Positions 7,931 to 14,845 of a stretch of 64,000 nt of DNA are shown here, piece after piece (the first letter of the stretch is position 1; every line of letters begins with the position of its first letter). Origin of the DNA: Streptomyces minutiscleroticus (lineage in GTDB: Bacteria; Actinomycetota; Actinomycetes; Streptomycetales; Streptomycetaceae); NCBI RefSeq assembly GCF_014650875.1, contig NZ_BMVU01000003.1:62001-126000 (forward strand), written 5' to 3'. The translations under genes and the position numbers were made by a program. The notes below the pieces were generated by a model. The model saw only the letters and a program-made list of their open reading frames with translations, was not told the DNA's origin and did no database searches.

Positions 7931-8104
7931 CTACCCCGCGTCGCCGGAGAAGCCGGCGATGACGTCGGCTTCGCTCGTGGCGCTCCAGCCGCGGGTCAGC
8001 GCGTGGAAATCACCGGCCTCGACCGCCCGCGGCGGCTCGTACGCGGTCGGTCCGTCCACCGGCTCCGAGGCCGTCCGGACGGTCCTGTTCTCGATCGGAT
8101 CCAT
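7931..8104 (-). CDS. Lasso peptide precursor A1
   Basis: The 57-residue precursor aligns with A2 without gaps through the leader: YEPPRAVEAGDF at 22-33 and LTR at 36-38. The predicted core has 19 residues, GWSATSEADVIAGFSGDAG. Possible ring acceptors are Glu7 and Asp9. The Asp of the shared D-V-I-A-G motif is Asp9 here but Asp8 in A2, so ring size may differ between the products. No core Cys. The ATG has AAAGGAGG 11 bases upstream. It is the first gene of the cluster, and two hairpins lie between it and the upstream methyltransferase. Confidence 0.9.
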   Translation of the reverse strand: MDPIENRTVRTASEPVDGPTAYEPPRAVEAGDFHALTRGWSATSEADVIAGFSGDAG

Positions 8105-8132
8105 GATGACGGTGTCCTCCTTTCGGACACGT

Positions 8133-8184
8133 GGACATCGCTCCCTCGGAGCGGGAGGAATGTCCGGGGACAGGATATTTCCTG
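8133..8184. promoter_or_regulatory. Hairpins and probable promoter region upstream of lasso A1
   Basis: Outer arms ggacat (8133-8138) and atgtcc (8160-8165) enclose an inner cgctcc-ctc-ggagcg stem. A separate cagga-tatt-tcctg hairpin lies at 8171-8184. Read leftward, the latter contains TATCCT, a possible -10. The region lies between the methyltransferase stop and A1 and could be a terminator, a promoter, or both. Confidence 0.35.
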
Positions 8185-8212
8185 CCGCTCCGGTCGGCCG
8201 CCCGGAGCCGGG

Positions 8213-9088
8213 TCAGACGCGGTCGGCGACGACGAGCAGATACTGGAAGCTGCCGTTCCTGTACGCCGTCAGGAACGTGTCCTCGATGCCGGTGGCCAGG
8301 TGGTCCGCCCGTTTGCGCAGCTCCCAGTACGGGACGGCGGCCTCGGTGAGGTCCTGCACGTGGACGGGCACGAGCCGGTTGCGGGCCAGGGCGCGGAAGT
8401 ACGCGGAACGGGGGTGGATGTCGCAGATGTAGTGGGCGTTGATGAGGGAGACCTCGCGGGAGGCCTGCCCGTAGGTGTCGTTGTAGCAACCGGTGATCAC
8501 CGCGTAGCGGCCGCCGCGGCGCAGCAGCCGCGCGTGCTCGGCGAAGAGCAGGTCCAGTTCGACGTACATGGTGGACTCGTTGTTCCAGGACGCCGCGTAC
8601 CCGCCGGTATCGAGGCCGGTGTCGAGCATGTTGCGGTGGTGGAAGCGGACCTTGGCGTCGATGCCGCGCTTGCGCGCCTGCTCGTTGGCGAAGCCGGCCT
8701 GCTTCTCGGAGAGGGTCACTCCGTCGGTGTGGCAGCCGTACCGCAGGTGCGCGACCACGCTGCCGCCCCCGCGTCCGCACCCCGCGTCGAAGACGTGGTC
8801 GGCGGGGGAGAGGGGGCCGAGGTGGGAGGCGAGCAGTTCGGCCTGGGCGTGCTCGAGGCGGTGCAGTTCGCGGGTGATCCGTTCGCCGCGCCGGTCGGGG
8901 TCCGGCTCCTCCAGCACGGAGAAGTCGGCGGCGCCGACGCCGTAGTGGTGGTGGTAGAGGTCGTCGAGCTTGCCGAGTTCGAGGTTGACCGGGTTCTCCT
9001 CGGCGTTCCAGTACTCCGCCACGCGGTTCTGGTACGTGGACTGGGCCGGGATCGGTGCGGACGTGGTGCCGGTGTGCGCGCTGGTCAA
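8213..9088 (-). CDS. Geranyl diphosphate 2-C-methyltransferase
   Basis: This 291-residue SAM-dependent enzyme methylates C2 of geranyl diphosphate, the first committed step to 2-methylisoborneol. The SAM-binding motif FDAGCGRGGGS is at about 100-110. ASWNNESTMYVEL, CYNDTYGQASREVSLINAHYICDIHPRS and the C-terminal LTAYRNGSFQYLLV region are characteristic of the family, as is the length. I chose the TTG start at 9088, with GAGGAG 6 bases upstream. It lies 83 bases downstream of the synthase gene on the same strand. Confidence 0.92.
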   Translation of the reverse strand: MTSAHTGTTSAPIPAQSTYQNRVAEYWNAEENPVNLELGKLDDLYHHHYGVGAADFSVLEEPDPDRRGERITRELHRLEHAQAELLASHLGPLSPADHVFDAGCGRGGGSVVAHLRYGCHTDGVTLSEKQAGFANEQARKRGIDAKVRFHHRNMLDTGLDTGGYAASWNNESTMYVELDLLFAEHARLLRRGGRYAVITGCYNDTYGQASREVSLINAHYICDIHPRSAYFRALARNRLVPVHVQDLTEAAVPYWELRKRADHLATGIEDTFLTAYRNGSFQYLLVVADRV

Positions 9089-9171
9089 CAGTGACTCCTC
9101 GCTGTGGTGCGGGCGTGCGTTCGGTGGTCGGTCGGCGGGCCGGGGACTACCGGGCCGGACGGGCCGGGCAC

Positions 9172-10230
9172 TCACCAGTAGTCGGGCAGGCGGTAGCGTT
9201 CGGTGTTGGTGGCGTGCCACTCGTGGTTGCCCGCCACCCAGTCGTCCAGGCCGCGGGCGTACCGGGCGACGAGCGGCGAGGCGGCCGACAGCTCGGCGGC
9301 CTCCGTCTCGAACGCCTCCATGACCCGGTTGTGGATCTCGACGCTCCTCAGATAGGCGGCCTTGAGGCCGCACCGCTCGTTCGCGGCCACCACCTGAGGC
9401 AGGTTCAGGTGCTCGGGGTCGCTGGCCAGTTCCTTGGTGAAGGAGTACAGGTCGTTGACGAGCGTCGTGGCGTTGCAGGCCAGGGCGGTGATCCGCTGGA
9501 TCTCGGGGCGGGCGTACACCGCCTCGGGGAGTTCGTAGCCGTCCACGGCGTCGACGATGGACAGGCAGGGGCGGAAGTTGTTGAACTGCCGCATCACCAG
9601 GTACTCCCAGACGCGCGGCACGTGCCGCGTCTCCGCCCAGGAGGCCTCGGCGAGGTAGCCCATGTGCAGCCGGGCGATGTCGTGCACGAACCGGTCGGTC
9701 TGGCTGGGGGTGGCGAAGGCCGCGTAGTCCTTCAGGGCCCAGTGGTACGAGCGCAGCGGGCCGTCGGCCTGCACGCCCTCGCGCCACCGCGTCTCGTACT
9801 CCGGGGCGCCGTGGAACGGGTCGAGGGCCGACTGCGCCATGACCAGCCGGCCGCCCAGGCCGCGCCGCGCGCCGCCCCTGCCCTCGTCCTCCTCGCAGTA
9901 GCAGCTGTCGACGATGTTCTCGGCCAGCAGCAGCTTGCCGGCGACGGTCAGGCGCTCCAGGTCGGCCGCCGCGGGGTGCTGCAGGCACACGGCCCGGCCG
10001 AACCGGAACTGCGCGAAGTCCCCGCTCCACGCCGCGGGGAACAGGTCGAGTTCGCGCGCCCATTCCTCCAGCCTCCGGTCGACCTCGGCGGCCTTGTCGG
10101 GGTCGGCCGGCGCGGCGGGCCGGTGTCTCAGTCCCGGAACGGCCCCGGTGCGCCGGGTCCGCAGCGAGCGGGCCGGATCGGGAGGGCCCGGCAGGGTGAA
10201 GGTGGAAGCGGCGTTCGTGGACGTGCTCAT
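9172..10230 (-). CDS. 2-methylisoborneol synthase (terpene cyclase)
   Basis: The 352-residue class I terpene cyclase converts 2-methyl-GPP to the odour compound 2-methylisoborneol. The metal-binding Asp-rich segment reads DSCYCEEDE from D108; the family norm is DDCYCED, so the second Asp is Ser here. The NSE triad is intact in NDLYSFTKE (N259, S263, E267), and the C-terminal HEWHATNTERYRLPDYW is typical. It is shorter than the roughly 440-residue S. coelicolor enzyme because the Pro-rich N-terminal extension is reduced. The ATG is preceded by GGAGCCCACCACC. The cyclic-nucleotide-binding regulator gene often found upstream in such operons is absent. Confidence 0.9.
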   Translation of the reverse strand: MSTSTNAASTFTLPGPPDPARSLRTRRTGAVPGLRHRPAAPADPDKAAEVDRRLEEWARELDLFPAAWSGDFAQFRFGRAVCLQHPAAADLERLTVAGKLLLAENIVDSCYCEEDEGRGGARRGLGGRLVMAQSALDPFHGAPEYETRWREGVQADGPLRSYHWALKDYAAFATPSQTDRFVHDIARLHMGYLAEASWAETRHVPRVWEYLVMRQFNNFRPCLSIVDAVDGYELPEAVYARPEIQRITALACNATTLVNDLYSFTKELASDPEHLNLPQVVAANERCGLKAAYLRSVEIHNRVMEAFETEAAELSAASPLVARYARGLDDWVAGNHEWHATNTERYRLPDYW

Positions 10231-10798
10231 GGTGGTGGGCTCCAGGACGACTCGGGGCGCGGATGCGCTGTGCACGCCGCCGCACCAGGCAACCAGCAGA
10301 CCGCGGTGATCGAGAACCGCGCGAAGGGGGCGCCTTCGCACCCGAAAGGCGTAAACCCCGTGGTCGAGGCACGTGGAACGCACGCGGTCGCACGTGGAGC
10401 GGCGGGAAGATCCTCACCGCTCGCCCGTAAGAGGGAGTTCCGCGCCTTCGCACGTGCACAAGATTGCGGTGTCGTCCCGTCCGTACGAACACCCGGCCGA
10501 GGCCCGGCGTCGCGGACGGCGCCGCCCGCCGCCGGGTGAAAGCGGGCGGCGGCCACCGCCCCGACGTCTCCCAGGACTCCCGCGCGCCCGGGGACGACCG
10601 TCCGGCAGCGGGCGTGCGGGCGTGCGACGGACTCCAGCCGCGGATCCGGCGGTCGGGGCGGACCCGGCGGCGGAGGCCCGCGGCGGCGGAGTGGCAGGGT
10701 GGCGGTGGAGGGGCGGGGCGGCGATGGGGGCCGGGCGGCGGTGGGGCCCGGGCCGGGGCGGCGGCCCGGGCCCGGACGCCGGGAGGATCAGCTCCTGT
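10231..10798. other. Intergenic region upstream of the 2-MIB operon, no gene seen
   Basis: These 568 bases should contain the promoter of the synthase gene, but no clear -35/-10 pair or long inverted repeat was found. No frame resembles the Crp-type regulator expected in this position. Confidence 0.5.
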
Positions 10799-11773
10799 TC
10801 ACTCTCCCGCCGCCGTGTACCGGCTCCCGTCCTCGTCGGCCTTCTCCTGCTCGCCGAGGTCGACCTCCACTCCGAACGGCTCCAGGGCCTCGCGCAGGCG
10901 CCGCATCATCGGATCCGACAGGAAGTGGTGGTGGAGGTCGAGTTCCTCCAGGTGGGTCAGGGGCTGACCGGTCAGGAGCGCCTCGGCGCCGGCGTCGCCG
11001 AGGGTGCCCAGGCCCAGGTGCAGCGAGGTGAGCCGGGCGACGACCGGAGCGGTGGCGACGGCGGCGGCGACCTCGTCCTGCACGTCGCTGTTCTGCAGGC
11101 CCAGGTGGCGCAGGGCGGGCAGGGCGTCGCCGGCCAGGAGCGGGGCGAGGTCGGCGACGGTGGTGGTGCGGCCGTAGTACTCGTCGCCGAGCCACAGGTC
11201 CAGGCGCTCCAGACGGGGCAGGTCGCAGGCGACGAGGCCCTGGACGACCTCGCGGGGCAGGCCGCCGTTCTCGAAGCGCAGGACGCGCAGGTGCTCGTGG
11301 CGCAACGGGGTCAGCCGCAGTCCGGGCTCGTCCTCGAAGCCGCCGTTGGAGCCGCGGACCGCCAGTTCCTCCAGGCGGGGGTAGGCGGCCAGGACCGGCG
11401 ACACGTCGCCCTGCACGATCCAGGACAGCTCGGCCTCCTCGAAGGTGAGGTCGGCGAGGTAGAGGGCCCTGAGCCCGGTCAGCCGGCCGGCCGCGGCCGC
11501 GAGGCGCTCGGCCGTCTCCTCCGGGTCGTCGCCGGAGTCCTCCGTGCCGTAGGCGCCCGCCCCCAGCACCAGGGCCCGCACCCGCGCCGGGTCCACGGTG
11601 TCGAGGAAACGCTCCCAGCAGAGGTCGAAGCTCTCCTCGTCGGTGCGGAACGGGTCCCGCGCCAGCCGCCAGGCGACGGTCTCCGCCGCCGGCAGCGGCC
11701 CGTCCTCCTCCCCGGCGCGCGGAAAGTCGTACACGGGCAGGCCGTGCAGCTCGGATATGTGATCGATGGTCAC
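10799..11773 (-). CDS. STM4015-like leucine-rich repeat protein
   Basis: The protein of 324 residues contains irregular leucine-rich repeats (LTGLRALYLADLTF, YPRLEELAVRG, HEHLRVLRFENGGL, LPRLERLDLWLG, LPALRHLGLQNS, VARLTSLHLGLG, LTHLEELDLHHHFLS). Its N-terminal start TIDHISELHGLPVYDF matches the STM4015 family of cytoplasmic LRR proteins of unknown role. I chose the GTG at 11773, with GGAGG 7 bases upstream, over an upstream in-frame start. It is transcribed alone. Confidence 0.8.
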   Translation of the reverse strand: MTIDHISELHGLPVYDFPRAGEEDGPLPAAETVAWRLARDPFRTDEESFDLCWERFLDTVDPARVRALVLGAGAYGTEDSGDDPEETAERLAAAAGRLTGLRALYLADLTFEEAELSWIVQGDVSPVLAAYPRLEELAVRGSNGGFEDEPGLRLTPLRHEHLRVLRFENGGLPREVVQGLVACDLPRLERLDLWLGDEYYGRTTTVADLAPLLAGDALPALRHLGLQNSDVQDEVAAAVATAPVVARLTSLHLGLGTLGDAGAEALLTGQPLTHLEELDLHHHFLSDPMMRRLREALEPFGVEVDLGEQEKADEDGSRYTAAGE

Positions 11774-11907
11774 GCGATGTCCTCCCGCATGCGGACCGGG
11801 GCGCCGGCGGACACCGCCGACGCCCCGCCGGTCCATGGGCCGCCCTTTCTACCAGCCCTCACCGACACGCGTTTCCCCGGTGCCGACCGCAGCCTCCCGC
11901 CTCGCAC

Positions 11908-11925
11908 CGGGGCCGTGCGGCCCCG
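11908..11925. terminator. Hairpin downstream of the STAS gene
   Basis: A 7-base GC stem, cggggcc/ggccccg, with loop gtgc lies just past the leftward STAS gene stop at 11929. Confidence 0.5.
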
Positions 11926-11928
11926 CCG

Positions 11929-12270
11929 TCACGGGCGGTGGAGAGGGAGCTGGTCGCCCAGGCCGACGAGGGTGATCATGGTGCGGACGGCGGTGCTCAG
12001 ATCGGTGATGGTGACGAGGACGCCGATCGCGTGCAGCGCGTTGCACAGACCGAGGAGGGTGAACAGGCTGCCGGGATCGCAGTAGGTGATGTCGGACAGG
12101 TTCAGCAGCACACGGTGGTGGTCGTCCCGGTGCAGGGCCAGCTGCACGAAGTCCTCGACCAGCAGACGGGTGGTGTCGAGGTCCAGCTCACCGGCCAGGT
12201 ACACCAGCACGGCGTGCTGGTCGGCCCGCACCCGACGCATGACCAGTCGGGGTTCCGTGTGCTGGTCCAT
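11929..12270 (-). CDS. STAS-domain protein, atypical phosphorylation loop (paralogue 1)
   Basis: This 113-residue STAS protein is similar along its full length to the one at 26833 (shared RVRAD, AVL, GELD, RVLL-LS, TYC, FTLLG, GV-VTIT-LST, LPL-R). In place of the usual DSSG loop it has YCDPGSLFTLL, so the phosphoserine position is Gly. If it acts as an anti-sigma antagonist, it may not be switched by phosphorylation in the usual way. The start ATG at 12270 was chosen to match the paralogue; a longer frame exists upstream. Confidence 0.72.
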   Translation of the reverse strand: MDQHTEPRLVMRRVRADQHAVLVYLAGELDLDTTRLLVEDFVQLALHRDDHHRVLLNLSDITYCDPGSLFTLLGLCNALHAIGVLVTITDLSTAVRTMITLVGLGDQLPLHRP

Positions 12271-12412
12271 CCCTCTGCCGTCCCTCACGGACGGGCCGTG
12301 CGCGGCCCGTCGTCGTTCGTCCTTCCTCATCGTGGCAACGAGGTTCTCACCTGTCAGGACACTCTTCGGCGGCTGTCGCACGATCGACGCGGTTTATATG
12401 CGCCCAGCATGA

Positions 12413-12456
12413 GCCGGTGCCATGGGCGGGGGTCCCCGCCGGCCCGTGGCACCGGC
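12413..12456. terminator. Long hairpin downstream of the oxidoreductase gene
   Basis: Arms gccggtgccatgggc (12413-12427) and gcccgtggcaccggc (12442-12456) pair over 14 of 15 positions. It follows the leftward oxidoreductase stop at 12466. Confidence 0.75.
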
Positions 12457-12465
12457 CGACGGGCT

Positions 12466-13497
12466 CTAGGGGATGAGCACGATCTTTCCCGCGGTGGTGC
12501 CGGACTCGGCCAGCCGCAGGGCCTCGGCGACGTCGGTGAGCGGCAGCCGGGCGCCGATCCGGGCGGTGACGTCCCCGCGCCGCAGGGCGGCGAAGACCTC
12601 GGTGAGGTCGGCGCGCAGCCGGGCCCGGAACCGGTTCCTGGCCAGGGAGCGCCCGGCCCAGAGGTTGAAGAAGTGGGCCCGGCGGCCGTTGGGCAGCGCG
12701 TTCCACAGCCACACCCGGCCGAGCAGCTTGAACACGGGCCACTGCTTGGAGCCCTCGTCGTCCCGGGTGGAGGCGGTGCCGTAGGAGACGAGCGTGCCGC
12801 CGGGCGCGAGGAGGCGCCAGGAGTCGACGATGCCGCGGCCCCCGACGTGGTCGAAGACCGCGTCCACCCCGCCGGGCGCGAGTGCGCGGACCCGCGCGGC
12901 CACGTCCCCCGTGCGGTAGTCGACGGGGACGACGCCCCAGGCCCGCAGGGTGTCGTGGTGGCGGACGGACGCGGTGCCGATGACCTCCGTCCCCGCCGCG
13001 CGGGCGAGCTGGACCAGGACCGAGCCGACGCCGCCGTTGGCGCCGTGCACCAGGACCGTCCCTCCCGCCCGGACGCGTGCCGTGCGGTGCAGCATCTGCC
13101 AGGCGGTGAGGCCGTTGACCACCAGGGCCTCGGCCTCCGCCGCGCCGACGCCGTCGGGCACCGGCACCACGTCCGCCGCGTCGACGAGCACGTGGCTGGC
13201 CCAGCCGCCGACCTTGACCAGGGCGGCCACCCGGGTGCCGGCCAGGCCCGGCTCGACGCCCTCACCGGTCGCCAGCACCGTGCCGACCAGGTCGTAGCCG
13301 GGCACGAAGGGGAACGGCGGCTGGTCGTAGTAGCGGCCCCGGCGCATCTGCTGCTCGGCGAAGGAGACCCCGGTCGCCTCCGTCCGGAGCAGGACCTGGC
13401 CGGGGCCCGCCACGGGGACGTCCCCGCGCCGGATCCGCAGCCCCTCCGGCTCCACCTTGCCCGGCAGGACGATCTCGACGAGTCCTTCGGCGTTCAT
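12466..13497 (-). CDS. Medium-chain dehydrogenase/reductase, quinone-oxidoreductase type
   Basis: The 343-residue MDR protein has an N-terminal GroES-like domain (FVPGYDLVGTVLATGEGVEPG) and a Rossmann domain with HGANGGVGSVLVQLARAAG near 150. There is no structural-zinc Cys cluster, so it is a zinc-free NADPH:quinone oxidoreductase or enone-reductase type. It is divergent from a TetR gene with 151 bases between them and a perfect 10-base inverted repeat in the gap. It is therefore very likely the TetR target, possibly for detoxifying a small electrophile. The substrate is unknown. Confidence 0.82.
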   Translation of the reverse strand: MNAEGLVEIVLPGKVEPEGLRIRRGDVPVAGPGQVLLRTEATGVSFAEQQMRRGRYYDQPPFPFVPGYDLVGTVLATGEGVEPGLAGTRVAALVKVGGWASHVLVDAADVVPVPDGVGAAEAEALVVNGLTAWQMLHRTARVRAGGTVLVHGANGGVGSVLVQLARAAGTEVIGTASVRHHDTLRAWGVVPVDYRTGDVAARVRALAPGGVDAVFDHVGGRGIVDSWRLLAPGGTLVSYGTASTRDDEGSKQWPVFKLLGRVWLWNALPNGRRAHFFNLWAGRSLARNRFRARLRADLTEVFAALRRGDVTARIGARLPLTDVAEALRLAESGTTAGKIVLIP

Positions 13498-13539
13498 GAC
13501 GACCTCCCCTGCGGCGCGTATCTGGTGAGCGCCTCTTGG

Positions 13540-13607
13540 TTTAGTTAGAAGTTGTAACCGAACGCGAAAGTGAGTGTCAATAGGCTTCGTGATAGCCTCT
13601 AACTAAA
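13540..13607. promoter_or_regulatory. Operator candidate: tttagttaga / tctaactaaa inverted repeat
   Basis: Perfect 10-base arms occur at 13540-13549 and 13598-13607, about 58 bases centre to centre, between the divergent oxidoreductase and TetR genes. The first arm also begins a shorter palindrome, gtta-gaagttg-taac (13544-13558). The spacing suggests two operator sites, one per promoter. The region is AT-richer than its surroundings. Confidence 0.6.
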
Positions 13608-13648
13608 TCGTGGGCCCGCAGCCGTGCGGGCGCGGAGAGGCGGAGGCC

Positions 13649-14350
13649 ATGACGGGCACAGGCGCGAAGACTCCGCGCGAGCGCTACCGCGCCCAGGTGC
13701 GCGCGGAGATCAAGGAGCGCGCGTGGGAGCAGATCGCGACGGCGGGCGCCTCCGGGCTCTCCCTCAACGCGATCGCCAAGCGGATGGGCATGAGCGGTCC
13801 CGCCCTCTACCGGTACTACGCCGGCCGCGACGACCTGATCACCGAACTCGTCCGGGACGCCTACCGGAGCCTCGCCGACACGTTCCGCGCGGCCTCCGCC
13901 CCGGGGCCGGACGCGGCCGCGCTGGCGCACGCCCTGCGCGGGTGGGCCCTGGAGGACCCCCACCGGTACTTCCTCGTCTACGGCACCCCCGTCCCCGGCT
14001 ACCACGCGCCCGACGACATCACCGGGATCGCGTCCGAGATCATGGCGACGCTGCTGGACGCCTGCGCGGCGCTGCCCCCGGACGGCCCCGGCACACCGTT
14101 CGGCACGCACCTGGAGGAGCACCGGCAGTGGGCGGACGGCCACCCCGCCCCGCCCGCGGTCCTCCACCGGGCCCTGACCTTCTGGACCCGGCTGCACGGC
14201 GTCCTGTCACTGGAACTGGCGGGCCACTTCACCGGCATGGGCTTCGACCCCGCGCTGTTCTTCGCGGCCGAACTCGACGACCTGCTCGCGGGCGGTGGCC
14301 GGTCCGCCGGGCGCGGGTCCCCGCCGGGGCGCGAGGACCCGGCACGGTGA
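13649..14350 (+). CDS. TetR-family transcriptional regulator
   Basis: The protein of 233 residues has a TetR HTH at about 17-62 (AIAKRMGMSGPALYRYYAGRDDLITELVRDAYRSL). Its ligand-binding domain resembles the TetR_C_13/WHG group (HPYRYF-type segment DPHRYFLVYGTPVPGYHAP). The ATG at 13649, preceded by GGAGAGGCGGAGGCC, was preferred over an upstream GTG at 13610. It presumably represses the divergent oxidoreductase and itself through the repeat between them. Confidence 0.85.
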   Translation: MTGTGAKTPRERYRAQVRAEIKERAWEQIATAGASGLSLNAIAKRMGMSGPALYRYYAGRDDLITELVRDAYRSLADTFRAASAPGPDAAALAHALRGWALEDPHRYFLVYGTPVPGYHAPDDITGIASEIMATLLDACAALPPDGPGTPFGTHLEEHRQWADGHPAPPAVLHRALTFWTRLHGVLSLELAGHFTGMGFDPALFFAAELDDLLAGGGRSAGRGSPPGREDPAR

Positions 14351-14447
14351 GGCGGTGGATCCCGCCCGGGCGGCGCCCGGCGGGCAGCACGCCGTCCAAG
14401 GGGCGCGCCGTCCGCGTCGGGCGGGCGGCCTCGCCGGTGGCGCCGCC

Positions 14448-14666
14448 TCAGACGACGGGCTGTCCGTCGTAGATTCCGCCCTTGCAGTGGGCGACGGTCC
14501 TCGCGTCCTCGCCGTTGCCCACGATCGAGACGATGATGATGCCGCCCCCTGCGGTGCACTGCGCCACCGTCACGTCGGCCGGCCCGGACGCGGCGGCCTG
14601 CGCGGGCACGGCGGACAGCGCGGATGCGGCGAGGACCGCGGCGAGCACACGGACCGGCTTCCTCAT
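14448..14666 (-). CDS. Small secreted protein of unknown function
   Basis: This 72-residue protein has a clear signal peptide (MRKPVRVLAAVLAASALSAV, cleavage near AQA-AAS). The mature part of about 46 residues has two cysteines (AQCTAGGG; AHCKGGIY) that could form one disulfide. The ATG has GAAGGAG upstream. I do not recognise the family. It lies just downstream of the GH64 gene terminator on the same strand but is probably transcribed separately. Confidence 0.7.
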   Translation of the reverse strand: MRKPVRVLAAVLAASALSAVPAQAAASGPADVTVAQCTAGGGIIIVSIVGNGEDARTVAHCKGGIYDGQPVV

Positions 14667-14768
14667 GGTGGTCTCCTTCTCTCCGGTTCCGTACCAGCGT
14701 CGTCGGCGCGCGCCCGGGCCGCCATCGGACGCGGGCACCCGGGGTACGGGAGCCGCCGCGACACGCGC

Positions 14769-14805
14769 GGAGCCGTTCCTCCCCGGTGCGGGGAGGAACG
14801 GCTCC
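14769..14805. terminator. Strong hairpin downstream of the GH64 gene
   Basis: The stem is a perfect 17 base pairs, with left arm at 14769-14785 starting ggagccgttcc, a gtg loop, and the right arm at 14789-14805. It lies 41 bases past the leftward GH64 stop. Confidence 0.85.
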
Positions 14806-14845
14806 GACGGTGGTGCGGAAGGCTCCCGGCCGGGACCGGCCGGGA

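Noticed and set aside
5649..8432. A 927-codon plus-strand frame opposite the lasso cluster
   Set aside because: It is antisense to the cyclase and both precursors, which have strong motifs; its translation is Gly/Arg-rich without domains.
9172..10230. Geosmin synthase or another sesquiterpene cyclase
   Set aside because: It is a single-domain protein, carries the 2-MIB-type DSCYCEED motif and NDLYSFTKE, and is paired with a GPP C-methyltransferase.
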